From assembly GCF_042686025.1 (NCBI RefSeq), contig NZ_JBHUOZ010000003.1:1116001-1180000 (forward strand): 64,000 bases of DNA, written 5' to 3'. A program made the translations under genes and the position numbers. Below, piece after piece: positions 43,369 to 52,319 of the stretch (position 1 is the stretch's first letter; every line of letters begins with the position of its first letter). The notes under the pieces were generated by a model. That model was not told the DNA's origin. It worked only from the letters and a program-made list of their open reading frames with translations, and searched no databases. The stretch is from Terrimonas rubra (GTDB taxonomy: Bacteria > Bacteroidota > Bacteroidia > Chitinophagales > Chitinophagaceae).

Positions 43369-43393
43369 AAAGCCTGCTGATGCAGGCTTTTTT
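43369..43393 (+). terminator. Terminator of the TPR gene
   Basis: AAGCCTGC-TGAT-GCAGGCTT is followed by a T run, 20 bases after the stop. Confidence 0.9.
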
Positions 43394-43515
43394 AATGCCC
43401 ACAGGATATTTTACCCATTTGGCTGAAGACAAGAAGGCATCCTGCCTGCGCGTCACGGGGAAACAGCTGCAGGACCCGGGTTGGGCCGCTCTTTCATTTA
43501 TTCTTATTTTATTTG

Positions 43516-43523
43516 TAATTTTG
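43516..43523 (+). promoter_or_regulatory. -7 element of the HesB/IscA gene, four bases before the ATG
   Basis: TAATTTTG (43516-43523) matches TAnnTTTG and ends 4 nt before the ATG at 43528. A TTTC at 43492-43495 could be a weak -33 box. This predicts a leaderless transcript. Confidence 0.55.
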
Positions 43524-43527
43524 CAGT

Positions 43528-43872
43528 ATGGATACTGTAGTTAATATACCGATCAGCCTGACCCCGTCGGCTGTGACAGAAATACATAAATTAATGACCG
43601 CTGAGGGGTTTGATACTACCCAGCGCCTGCGTATAGGCGTAAAAGGAGGCGGTTGTTCGGGAATGAGTTATATTTTAGGTTTTGACCATACCAAAGAGAA
43701 TGATAACGAATTTGAAGCAGGGGGTATTCCCTGTGTCATGAATAAATCGCATGAACTTTATTTAGAGGGTATTCAAATTGACTGGCTGAACGGTTTAGAG
43801 AACCGAGGTTTTGTTTTTTCTAACCCCAATGCCAGCAGTACCTGTGGTTGCGGCACTTCTTTCGCAGTATAA
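43528..43872 (+). CDS. HesB/IscA-family iron-sulfur assembly protein
   Basis: The 114-residue A-type carrier protein has the three cluster-binding cysteines: C43 in KGGGCSGMSY, and C106 and C108 in STCGCGTSF. It begins with the usual LTPSAVTEI. It should pass Fe-S clusters to target proteins. No suf or isc genes are adjacent. The methyltransferase gene starts 6 bp after its stop, so the two share a transcript. Confidence 0.93.
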   Translation: MDTVVNIPISLTPSAVTEIHKLMTAEGFDTTQRLRIGVKGGGCSGMSYILGFDHTKENDNEFEAGGIPCVMNKSHELYLEGIQIDWLNGLENRGFVFSNPNASSTCGCGTSFAV

Positions 43873-43878
43873 TACTAC

Positions 43879-44775
43879 ATGGCAACTACCATTCATTACG
43901 CAACCTGTCCCGTATGCGGTTCAGGTGATCTTCACGAGGTATTACAGGTAAAGGATTTCACGGTGAGCCAGGAATTATTTCCCGTGGTGGCCTGTAAGCA
44001 CTGTACTTTATTGTTTACCCAGGATGTGCCTGATGCAAACAGCATTGGCCCTTATTACCGTTCCGAGGATTATATTTCCCATACCAATACCTCCAAAGGG
44101 TTGGTGAATAAATTGTACCAGGCTGTTCGTGGTATTACCATGAAAACCAAACGGAAACTGATAGAAAAACAAAGCGGCCTGAAAAAAGGCAGCCTGCTGG
44201 ATATGGGTTGCGGCACGGGTACCTTTATTCATTCCATGCAGCAAAGCGGCTGGCAGGTTACCGGTATGGAGCCCGATGATACTGCCCGAGCAGCCGGTAA
44301 AAAGGCATACGGATTGGTTATTGATTCGCCCGACCAGTTTTACAACCTGCCTGCAGCAACTTTTGATGTGATCACATTGTGGCATGTACTGGAGCATGTA
44401 CATGACCTGCACCAGTATATAGCACAGCTAAAAAAGATATTAAAGCCCAATGGCCGTATTTTTATTGCGGTACCTAATTACCAGGCAGGAGAGCAGCAGG
44501 TGTATAAGGCCTATTGGGCGGCCTATGATGTGCCCCGCCATCTTTACCATTTCTCCCCCCAATCCATCAGGGTATTAATGCAGCAGCACCAGTTAACGGT
44601 GGATGTTTATAAACCCATGTGGTTTGACAGTTATTATATTTCCTTGCTGAGCAGCCGGTATAAAAACGGCCGGTCCAACTGGCTGGGTGCTTTCTGGCAT
44701 GCCAGTATGTCCAACCTCAAAGCACTGGGTAACGCCCAGAAATGCAGTTCCGTTATTTATGTAATAAAGAAATAA
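43879..44775 (+). CDS. Class I SAM-dependent methyltransferase with N-terminal zinc-binding motif
   Basis: The 298-residue protein has CPVC (about 9-12) and CKHC pairs near the N-terminus, a probable small zinc site. A Methyltransf_23-like domain follows, with motif I LLDMGCGTGTFI, MEPDDTARAAG, and VITLWHVLEHVHDL as motif II. RNA, lipid or surface-sugar substrates are possible. It is co-transcribed with the HesB/IscA gene, which may be chance. Its stop lies 4 bp from the stop of the convergent cyclase gene. Confidence 0.85.
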   Translation: MATTIHYATCPVCGSGDLHEVLQVKDFTVSQELFPVVACKHCTLLFTQDVPDANSIGPYYRSEDYISHTNTSKGLVNKLYQAVRGITMKTKRKLIEKQSGLKKGSLLDMGCGTGTFIHSMQQSGWQVTGMEPDDTARAAGKKAYGLVIDSPDQFYNLPAATFDVITLWHVLEHVHDLHQYIAQLKKILKPNGRIFIAVPNYQAGEQQVYKAYWAAYDVPRHLYHFSPQSIRVLMQQHQLTVDVYKPMWFDSYYISLLSSRYKNGRSNWLGAFWHASMSNLKALGNAQKCSSVIYVIKK

Positions 44776-44779
44776 TGGT

Positions 44780-45586
44780 TTAGTGACTAAACTCTATTTC
44801 GTATAGCGAAGGCCACCATTTGCCCGTGATATAGGTTTTCTTTGTGTCTGCATCATAAGCAATGCCGTTAGGAACATCGGCGTTGGGGGCATCTTTACGT
44901 ACATTATTCCAGGTATCCTGTAAATTCATCTGGCCTACAATGCTGCCGTTGGAAGGATCTATTTTATAAATATAAGGTGCCTGCCATTGATTGGCATATA
45001 CATAACCGTTGATATACTCGAGCTCATTCAGGTTAAAAGATAATTCACCATTAAAACGAACAGATTGTGTGCGCAGCAGTTCAAAGGTGGAGGGCTCATA
45101 GAAGTACAGGTTGCTGGTGCCGTCGCTCACGATCAGGTCTTTGCCATTGGTCGTTATACCCCAGCCTTCAGTGCCAATTGGGAACTCTTTTACTTTTTTA
45201 AAATCGGGCAGGGTGTATACAAATACTATCTTGTTTTTCCAGGTCAGTTGATACACCGTATCGTTTAACACTGCAATACCCTCACCAAAATACTTTGCAT
45301 CCAGGTTAACGCTTTTAATGGCTTTACCGGTGTTGATATCTACTTCCATTAATTTTGAAAAGCCTTCATTACCGGTACCCTCATATAATTTGCCTTTATA
45401 AATAACCAGTCCTTGTGTAAAGGAAGTAATATCGTGCGGGTATTGTTTAACGATGGAATAATTAAGGGCCTGTACGGGAGAACTACTGTTATCGGGTGTT
45501 TGCGGCTCGTTGCCGTTTGATTTATCTCCACCATTACATGCTGCTAAAAAGAATAAAACGGTAAAAAGTAAAACGGTATATCTCAT
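44780..45586 (-). CDS. Lipid-anchored glutaminyl-peptide cyclotransferase
   Basis: The 268-residue protein has a lipobox (FFLAAC, Cys about 17) and matches the bacterial/plant-type glutaminyl cyclase, a five-bladed propeller: YPHDITSFTQGLVIYKG, LYEGTGNEGFSKL, then LTWKNKIVFVYTLPDF, GWGITTNGKDLIVSDGTSNL, ELEYINGYVYANQW and PNGIAYDADTKKTYITGKWW. It turns N-terminal Gln of exported proteins into pyroglutamate. This occurs on many Bacteroidota exported proteins whose signal peptidase cut leaves Gln at +1, as several signal peptides in this window would (AQ junctions). Confidence 0.9.
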   Translation of the reverse strand: MRYTVLLFTVLFFLAACNGGDKSNGNEPQTPDNSSSPVQALNYSIVKQYPHDITSFTQGLVIYKGKLYEGTGNEGFSKLMEVDINTGKAIKSVNLDAKYFGEGIAVLNDTVYQLTWKNKIVFVYTLPDFKKVKEFPIGTEGWGITTNGKDLIVSDGTSNLYFYEPSTFELLRTQSVRFNGELSFNLNELEYINGYVYANQWQAPYIYKIDPSNGSIVGQMNLQDTWNNVRKDAPNADVPNGIAYDADTKKTYITGKWWPSLYEIEFSH

Positions 45587-46038
45587 TGAATGGTACTTTA
45601 ATATAATGTGTATTGTAATTTTAAGCTGTGAAACTAAGCAAAGAAAATAATTTTTAGCTTATCGTAGTTTTACTATAGGATAAAATTAACTACTTATTGT
45701 AAAAACCTCTATATTTGACCAAGTTAATACCGCTGCTGTTTTACGAAGGCAGCTAAAATCTCCTAATCTCCTGAGAAAGCTATCCGTTTTCCTCGACACC
45801 ATTTAGTTAAGTTATAGATTTTGTTTATTTACCTGTAACAGGGTTTGTCATCCTGAAAAGGTTTATGAAAACAACCATACTGCTGAGCAGGGTATGTTTA
45901 TGTTTTTGTAATGAGGATCGTCAGGTCTTTTGTTATAAACATGTGATAAGTATAATATATCTCCAATCTCTTCTTGAATCCGTTCCCAAATCCAGTTGAA
46001 TAGAACCGCTTGTTTTTGTAACGCTATATCAACTACTT
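45587..46038. other. Gene-free divergent region
   Basis: About 450 bp without a recognisable gene or RNA between the cyclase and the M43 protease. It is A+T-rich, with no clear TTTG-N19-TAnnTTTG promoter and no strong hairpin. Confidence 0.5.
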
Positions 46039-47280
46039 ATGCGGATTATTTTATTACTGTTCACGCTTATTACAGGATCTGTGGCCCATGCACAGCTTGC
46101 CTGCAGTACGCAGGGGCAAAACCGGCAGGGCGGTGTTATTACTCCTTTCATATCAACAGGCACTCCTGCAGCTGATGCTGTTGTTAACGGCGGGTCCGGA
46201 GCCGGTACTGCGTCAAGGTATATGGGTGACGGAAAGGGGGTGATCACCATTCCCGTGGTATTTCATATATTGTATAATAATGCCGGCCAGAACCTTGATG
46301 AATCTCTTATCCGGCAACAACTGGTAGTTTTAAATACTGCTTTCCGTAAAAAAAATGCAGACACTGCCAATATTCCTGAGGCGTTTAAAAGCGTAGCGGC
46401 TGATTGCGAAATTGAGTTTAAGCTTGCGGTGGCCGATCCGTTAAGGAGGTCTACGAATGGCATTGTACGAAAATATACTTCCATTAAAAACTGGCTGGAT
46501 GATGACAAAATGAAGTTTGCCGCTTCAGGAGGATCTGATGCCTGGGACGCTACACGGTATCTGAATATATGGGTATGTAACCTGGCTTTATCCAGCGGTT
46601 ATTCCAGCTTCCCGGGTGATGCAGCGGCCAAAGACGGTATTGTACTCAGAACAGGCTTAGTGGGGTCAAAAGTACTGGTACATGAAACAGGGCACTGGCT
46701 GGGCTTAAAACATTTATGGGGCGATACCTATTGCGGCGATGACCAGGTGGATGATACTCCCAAACAAAGCACTTTTACCCCGGGCTGTCCCACAGGGGTA
46801 CGTCCGTCCTGCGGTGGCGGAGCACCGGGCGATATGTATATGAATTATATGGATTTTACTTCCGATGCCTGTTTGCTCATGTTTACCCAGGGACAGAAAG
46901 CAAGAATGTGGAGTAATTTTGTAACCAGCGGTAAAAGGGCCGGTATTATTGACAGTAAAGGGTTGACCCCGGCGGCCAATGATGAAATTCCCCTGCCCGG
47001 TGAAGAGAACCCCCAAAAGCCGGAGGAGCCGGTGACAGCAGCTTTGAAACTTTATCCTAACCCTGCCATTAACAGGTTAACGGTAGATGTGGGTGCAGAT
47101 GATCGCTGGCTGGGAAAGACAATCAGTATCTATAATACAAACGGAGAACAGGTGTTACGGAGTATCATCAATGGCAAACAGCAGGCCATTGATATTACCC
47201 GGCTATTACCGGGCTTGTATTTTGTGGCGGGTAAACAGGAGAACGGTGAACAGATACGGGTAAAGTTTATAAAGAACTAA
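46039..47280 (+). CDS. Secreted M43-family metalloprotease with T9SS sorting domain
   Basis: The 413-residue protein has a signal peptide (MRIILLLFTLITGSVAHAQ), a propeptide-like region and the M43 (pappalysin-like) catalytic domain. Its zinc site is HETGHWLGLKH, fitting HExxHxxGxxH, and it has the Met-turn MNYMDFTSDACLLMFTQGQ. The last 80 residues are a Por-type T9SS sorting domain (LKLYPNPAINRLTVDV, ISIYNTNGEQVL, LLPGLYFVAGKQ), so it should be secreted through the type IX system and possibly surface-attached. Six or more Cys suggest disulfides. It has its own terminator. Confidence 0.92.
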   Translation: MRIILLLFTLITGSVAHAQLACSTQGQNRQGGVITPFISTGTPAADAVVNGGSGAGTASRYMGDGKGVITIPVVFHILYNNAGQNLDESLIRQQLVVLNTAFRKKNADTANIPEAFKSVAADCEIEFKLAVADPLRRSTNGIVRKYTSIKNWLDDDKMKFAASGGSDAWDATRYLNIWVCNLALSSGYSSFPGDAAAKDGIVLRTGLVGSKVLVHETGHWLGLKHLWGDTYCGDDQVDDTPKQSTFTPGCPTGVRPSCGGGAPGDMYMNYMDFTSDACLLMFTQGQKARMWSNFVTSGKRAGIIDSKGLTPAANDEIPLPGEENPQKPEEPVTAALKLYPNPAINRLTVDVGADDRWLGKTISIYNTNGEQVLRSIINGKQQAIDITRLLPGLYFVAGKQENGEQIRVKFIKN

Positions 47281-47304
47281 CGCTATATTATATTTATTAA
47301 AATG

Positions 47305-47338
47305 AAAGCCGGTGCATAGAAGATGCACCGGCTTTTTT
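47305..47338. terminator. Bidirectional terminator
   Basis: AAGCCGGTGCAT-AGAAG-ATGCACCGGCTT with a T run lies between the convergent M43 gene and the lipoprotein gene. Confidence 0.9.
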
Positions 47339-47369
47339 GTTACTGTTATATGTGGTATTAATGGTGGCG

Positions 47370-48212
47370 TTACCTGGCAAACATGACATAGAATGAATAC
47401 TCATTGGGAGAGCCCAGGCCATTTTCAAATGAGCCGGAACCTCCTTCTGATTTGAAATAATGTTCGGCGCTGTTATGAAATACATCCGGTGTACCACTGC
47501 CTATATTTACATTTTTACTATTGCCGTTCAATGTGGCCGAAGCGGTTATCTTATAGTGTGTGGCAGGAATGTCGTTGATATAATAGGCCTGTCCCACACC
47601 CGCTGCAATGGTGAATTTTTTTTCCACTATTTTACCGGCTGCTGTACTGCCATCGAGGTACCTGGCGCCAGTTGTTGGGGTGAGTTGAATGGTTACCTGT
47701 GTACCGGCAGGCATTTCATCGGCAAGGGAATTGTAATTAATGAACTTGATAGTGCCGCCAAAATATCCTGTGCCGTTCTCCCTGCTGATGGTCCTGTCAG
47801 GAATACGGCCGCTTAGCTTCCAGGTAAAATTTTTTACTACACCGCTGGCTGGTACGCTGAATGCATCATAATCGGCATCTTTTTCCATGCCTAAGCGTAC
47901 CTGGTATACTTCGTTATTCAATTCCACTTCTTTCCACGCATAAATTTTATAGCCACCGATAGCGCTTACGGTAACGCTATACCGGCCTGCTTCATTGGTG
48001 CGTGCTGTAAAATGTATATTATCACCGGTTGGATTTTCTACCCTGATCCGGGCACCCGGCACCGGGTTACCGGAAGCATCTTTAATAATACCACTGATGG
48101 TATATGCTTTTTCGGGAGGTGTAGTACTGCCACTGCTGCTTTTACCTTTGGCGCAGGAGAAAAGGACGATCATCACTATTGCCCATACGATTTTTGTTGC
48201 TGTTTGTTTCAT
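47370..48212 (-). CDS. Lipoprotein with carboxypeptidase-regulatory-like domain
   Basis: The 280-residue protein has a lipobox (VLFSC, Cys about 20) and a Ser/Thr-rich linker (AKGKSSSGSTTPPEK). One CarboxypepD_reg-like domain follows (about 38-105: YTISGIIKDASGNPVPGARI, TNEAGRYSVTVSAIGGYKIY). The remaining 170 residues are beta-rich and unassigned (VVKNFTWKLSGRIPDR, GYFGGTIKFINYNSLAD). It is probably exposed at the outer membrane. No enzymatic motif is seen. It is monocistronic and convergent with the M43 protease. Confidence 0.72.
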   Translation of the reverse strand: MKQTATKIVWAIVMIVLFSCAKGKSSSGSTTPPEKAYTISGIIKDASGNPVPGARIRVENPTGDNIHFTARTNEAGRYSVTVSAIGGYKIYAWKEVELNNEVYQVRLGMEKDADYDAFSVPASGVVKNFTWKLSGRIPDRTISRENGTGYFGGTIKFINYNSLADEMPAGTQVTIQLTPTTGARYLDGSTAAGKIVEKKFTIAAGVGQAYYINDIPATHYKITASATLNGNSKNVNIGSGTPDVFHNSAEHYFKSEGGSGSFENGLGSPNEYSFYVMFAR

Positions 48213-48418
48213 GTTTAATTGTTTTAAAGTGTAAAATTATTCAGCAGGGATAGGGTAGTGTATGAGCAATGCCGTTCAATTGTATGGGTATTAATGCTCA
48301 TCTGTTTGTAAGTAAAGTAAACAGTACCTATGTTTTTGAATAGTACTACCTATAAAAAGGACTTTATGCGTATGGTAGTTTTGTTACTATTCAATCACTA
48401 TTGTTATCAAGAAACATT

Positions 48419-49597
48419 ATGAAAAGGCTTTTAATTTTATTCGTATTACCATTGTTATTTGCACATTGCCGGAAAAAATGTGGTACTCTTAATCCCAAAC
48501 AGGTTTATTATGATTGTGTACCGGCCCAGCAGTTAAGCGAGACTTTCCTGCCCACAGAAAAAATTACGGACATACTGGAAAAGTATGTAGAAAGAGGTCT
48601 GCCGGGAATTACTTTTTTAGCCAGGAAAGGAGAACAGTACTGGGAGGCGGAGCAAGGAATAGCAGACCGGAAAAAGAACAGAACGATAAAATCTTGTATG
48701 GTTTGGCCCGGATATAGTATTACTCAAATGTATACAGCCACGGTTATACTGAAGCTGAAAGAAGAAGGGAGGATTAACCTGGATAAGCCGATAGCAGGTT
48801 ATTTACCGGCACATATTGTGGCCCGGGTACCGGGGGCGGCTAAAATTACTGTCCGCCATTTACTGAATCATAGTTCGGGGATTGAAAATTTCTGGAATAA
48901 CAGCCGTTATATATCTGGATACCTGGATGATCCTAAACGTTCCTATACGGTTAATGATTACCTGGATGCCGCGCAGGAAAGATTGTTTGAGCCAGGTACT
49001 GATGCAGGTTATTCCAATACCAATTACCTTCTCCTGGCTTTGATCATTGACCAGGTTACAGGTAAGCCCCATCAGCAGGCATATGAAAGGTATATTATGC
49101 AACCCCTGAGTTTAACTGGTACCTATTATAAACAATTGCCGGCTATTCAAATGAATAACAACAGCCCTAAATTATATGCAGATACAGATGGAGAGGGAGA
49201 ATTAACGGATTACACAGACAATTCTTTCATACAATTTAAAAATGAATTTGGCAGCAATGGTATACTGGCTACACCCAAAAATTATGTTGATTTTTTATAC
49301 GCACTTTCGCATGCCAAAGTGCTTGCCAATACTACATTTAATGAAATGAAAACCTGGGTAAGGGGCAGGGTGGGGTTGGAAGTGTATGGACTGGGTTTTG
49401 AAAAATTTAATATTGAGGGTAAAGAAGTATATGGCCATAGCGGCAACAGTTTTGGCGGCCGTATGCTATTGGTATATGCGCCCGAAAAGGAGCTGGCTTT
49501 TTTTATTGGTGTGAATGCGGGTGCCGAGTTTGGAGGCCCGGTTTTGATTCATTTTGCTCATTTAATTGCAGATATTGTTGCTGTATTAATCAAATAG
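48419..49597 (+). CDS. Serine-hydrolase-like lipoprotein with altered SxxK motif
   Basis: The 392-residue beta-lactamase/PBP4*-fold protein has a lipobox-like Cys after LLFAHC. The YxN motif is intact (GYSNTNYLLLALIID), as is the third motif (HSGNSFGG). The SxxK motif, however, reads S100-I-T-Q103 (PGYSITQMYTA), because codon 48725-48727 is CAA. Without the general-base Lys normal acyl-enzyme chemistry is doubtful, so it may be a binding protein. The ATG at 48419 is preferred to one at 48401 because it begins the signal peptide (MKRLLILFVLPLLF). Confidence 0.8.
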   Translation: MKRLLILFVLPLLFAHCRKKCGTLNPKQVYYDCVPAQQLSETFLPTEKITDILEKYVERGLPGITFLARKGEQYWEAEQGIADRKKNRTIKSCMVWPGYSITQMYTATVILKLKEEGRINLDKPIAGYLPAHIVARVPGAAKITVRHLLNHSSGIENFWNNSRYISGYLDDPKRSYTVNDYLDAAQERLFEPGTDAGYSNTNYLLLALIIDQVTGKPHQQAYERYIMQPLSLTGTYYKQLPAIQMNNNSPKLYADTDGEGELTDYTDNSFIQFKNEFGSNGILATPKNYVDFLYALSHAKVLANTTFNEMKTWVRGRVGLEVYGLGFEKFNIEGKEVYGHSGNSFGGRMLLVYAPEKELAFFIGVNAGAEFGGPVLIHFAHLIADIVAVLIK

Positions 49598-49639
49598 TAT
49601 TAAGCGACCGGTTGGTGGGAATATAGCAAAGCGGGTAAA

Positions 49640-51508
49640 ATGGGTAGCAGTACCTATTTAAAAAAGTGTAATTATAAAGTATTTTTGTATGGCATGCGGA
49701 TATTAGTACTTAGTATGTTAATATGGTTATCCTGCCTGACCGTAACGGCCCAGGAGGTGATACTGAACAGTACTTCGAAACATCATGCCGTAAATTACCC
49801 GCCCTACCTTAAGGATAAAAATGGAACCTTTGATTTAATAGAAGCAAGAGCAGGTGATGTACATTATAAGGTGCCCGCCAATAAAGTACCCGATTTCCTG
49901 GGTGATTTTTCAAAAGCCGTATGGTTCAGGTTTGAAGTGCGTAATGATACGGGTACCGAGGATTGGTACCTGGAAATAAAAGATGCCTATATGCATCAAC
50001 TGACACTTTACCAGGTAGACTCTTCCGGTAAAGTGGATTCCCTGTCGCTTACAGCAGATGAAAATTATATAACAAGGCCTGTTTACTCCAATAACCCCTT
50101 GTTTCCGGTAAAAATAAAAACAGGGGAACAAAAACAGTTTTATTTAAAAGCCACTACCCGGACGCTGATCAGGGCTTCCATGAGCTTTAGTACCATGCAG
50201 CATTTGTACGAAAGCAATATGTTCACTTTGTATGGCAATGGCTTTTTTTCGGCTATCGCTATTGCCCTGTTGCTCTATAATTTGTTTGTTTATTTCTGGT
50301 TAAGGGAAAAAGTATACCTGTATTATATTGGTTATATTTTTACAGCTATACTGCACACCAATTTAGTGGCGGGTCATGTACAGGCATTTTTTCCCTGGCT
50401 TGACTGGCTGAATACGACACTGATATTACCTGTTGTTTCGCTTTTCAGCATTTTATTCACCAATTCGTTTTTACAAACAAAAAAGTACGTGCCCTTTATT
50501 TACAGGATGCGTTATGTGGTCACTGGTTTTTGTCTTTTGCCATTGCCAGCTTATGCATTCGGCATGTACGGGTTGGCTATTCTGTTAATATCGATCTCTG
50601 TTCTGGTGTTATTTGTGTATTGGCTGGCAGCCGGTATAATAGCCTACCGCAGGGGATTTCAACCAGCTGTTTTTTATATCACCGGCTTTGGCGCGTTGGT
50701 GGCCATGAGTGTGGTATTTGAGCTGAAGATGCAGGGCCTGTTGCCGGAAACCTACTGGACGGAATCTTCCCTGTTCATTGGCGCGGCGATAGAAGCGGTT
50801 GTATTGTCTTTTGCCCTTGCGAGTAAGATCAATTTTTATAAACAGGAGAAGGATGCAATACAGGAACAGGCTTACCGGCAGGCGGTTAATTTTTCCCGCG
50901 ACCTGATCAATATGCAGGAGGCGGAAAGAAAACGGATAGCATCGGAATTGCATGATAGTTTGGGGCAAAAGCTGATTGTTATAAAGAATAAAGTGTTCAG
51001 GTTTACCAAAGCAGGATCAGCGGGCTTTCAGCAAAACCCCGAAGCGCTTACCGCCAGTGTGGCCGATGCGATACAGGAAGTAAGAAGCATTTCTTATGGA
51101 TTAAGGCCTTACCAGATAGACCTGCTGGGGCTTACCCAATCGATCAGGAGTCTGGTGAGTGAAACCTTTGATGCCGCTGCTATAGAGTATGTATTGGATA
51201 TAGATAATGTAGATATGATCAGTGACGCGGAAATGCAGATCAATATTTACCGGATCGTACAGGAGTGTGTGAATAATATTGTAAAACATGCGCAGGCTAC
51301 TGCTACGGTTATTCAGGTAAAGATGATGAAGACCTGCCTGCATATCAGTATAACTGATAACGGTTCGGGTTTTGATACGGATAAAATACATAGTGGTTTT
51401 GGGTTGAAAGGCATTAAGGAGCGGTTGCATATTTTAAACGGTAATATTCATTTTAAACAGGCAGAGCCGGCGGGAACGGCTATTACCATTGATATTCCAA
51501 TAAAATAA
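49640..51508 (+). CDS. 7TMR-DISM sensor histidine kinase
   Basis: The 622-residue protein has a signal peptide (MRILVLSMLIWLSCLTVTAQ within the N-terminus) and a periplasmic 7TMR-DISM extracellular domain (about 45-185: AVWFRFEVRNDTGTEDWYLE). Seven membrane helices follow (about 195-410, including the typical LLLYNLFVYFWLREKVYLYYIGY). A HisKA_3 domain has the His in ELHDSLGQKLIVIKNK, and the HATPase shows NIVKHAQAT and DNGSGFDTD. It is a NarL/LuxR-type partner kinase, and the LuxR-type regulator starts 5 bp after its stop. The ligand is probably a carbohydrate, as for other DISM sensors, but this is unproven. Confidence 0.93.
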   Translation: MGSSTYLKKCNYKVFLYGMRILVLSMLIWLSCLTVTAQEVILNSTSKHHAVNYPPYLKDKNGTFDLIEARAGDVHYKVPANKVPDFLGDFSKAVWFRFEVRNDTGTEDWYLEIKDAYMHQLTLYQVDSSGKVDSLSLTADENYITRPVYSNNPLFPVKIKTGEQKQFYLKATTRTLIRASMSFSTMQHLYESNMFTLYGNGFFSAIAIALLLYNLFVYFWLREKVYLYYIGYIFTAILHTNLVAGHVQAFFPWLDWLNTTLILPVVSLFSILFTNSFLQTKKYVPFIYRMRYVVTGFCLLPLPAYAFGMYGLAILLISISVLVLFVYWLAAGIIAYRRGFQPAVFYITGFGALVAMSVVFELKMQGLLPETYWTESSLFIGAAIEAVVLSFALASKINFYKQEKDAIQEQAYRQAVNFSRDLINMQEAERKRIASELHDSLGQKLIVIKNKVFRFTKAGSAGFQQNPEALTASVADAIQEVRSISYGLRPYQIDLLGLTQSIRSLVSETFDAAAIEYVLDIDNVDMISDAEMQINIYRIVQECVNNIVKHAQATATVIQVKMMKTCLHISITDNGSGFDTDKIHSGFGLKGIKERLHILNGNIHFKQAEPAGTAITIDIPIK

Positions 51509-51513
51509 ATACT

Positions 51514-52167
51514 ATGATGAACAGTGAAAAGATAAAAATATTGATTGCCGATGATCATCCCATTTTTTTAAAGGGATTACAGGAGGTGCTGGAGGAAGAA
51601 ACCAATATTAAGATTGTATGCAAAGCCAATAACGGTACAGATGCTATTAACGGCGCCCTTGACCGGGAAGTGGATATTGCTATACTGGATATTGATATGC
51701 CCGGTGCAAACGGTTTGCAGGTGGCGGAAAAAGTATTGGCAACCAAGCCGGCGGTGGCCATTATTTTGTTAACGATGCATAAGGCAAAAGATGCTTTTTT
51801 GAAAGCGCTGGAAATAGGCGTATCGGGTTATGTGCTGAAAGAGAATGCCGTGGTGGATATTATCCATGCCATTGCGGCCGTATCCCGTCACCAGTCTTAT
51901 ATCAGCCCGGAGATGTCCTCGTACCTGTTACAGCAACGTAATAGATTACGTGGGGGCAATCCCGGCGATCAACTGGAATTGTTAACGGTATCGGAGAAGA
52001 AAATTGTACAGTTAATAGCCAGGTATAAATCTACCCGGGAAATTGCTGAAGAATTATTTATCAGTGAAAAGACAGTGTCCAATCACCGGATGAATATTGC
52101 TAAAAAATTAAACCTTAGCGGCAAGAATAGTTTATTGCGCTTTGCTATTGAAAAAGTAAATGACTGA
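51514..52167 (+). CDS. LuxR/NarL-family response regulator
   Basis: The 217-residue protein has a receiver domain (IADDHPIFLKGLQ; phospho-acceptor D59 in AILDIDMPG; Lys in YVLKENAV) and a C-terminal LuxR HTH (LTVSEKKIVQLIARYKSTRE, IAEELFISEKTVSNHRMNI). It forms a two-gene operon with the 7TMR-DISM kinase directly upstream and should be its output. Targets are unknown. Confidence 0.93.
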   Translation: MMNSEKIKILIADDHPIFLKGLQEVLEEETNIKIVCKANNGTDAINGALDREVDIAILDIDMPGANGLQVAEKVLATKPAVAIILLTMHKAKDAFLKALEIGVSGYVLKENAVVDIIHAIAAVSRHQSYISPEMSSYLLQQRNRLRGGNPGDQLELLTVSEKKIVQLIARYKSTREIAEELFISEKTVSNHRMNIAKKLNLSGKNSLLRFAIEKVND

Positions 52168-52205
52168 GCCACTTAAGCTACTGATGATATAAGTGAAGCT
52201 GAAAA

Positions 52206-52316
52206 GCTGCCCGATGGAAGCGGCACCCCGCTGAAGGTTTGTGTGTGGCCGCGTGGCGGAGTACAGCGGACAGCGGGAACTGCAGCTGAATAGTATTACT
52301 GCAGCTGACAGCCCGG
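52206..52316 (+). repeat. Interspersed intergenic repeat, copy D
   Basis: It begins GCTGCCCGATGGAAGCGGCA, with CCCGCTGAAGGTTTGTGTG. It ends GCGGGAACTGCAGCTGAATA, then GTATTACTGCAGCTGACAGCCC, almost identical to the end of copy C. It fills the space between two convergent genes. Confidence 0.8.
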
Positions 52317-52319
52317 TAA

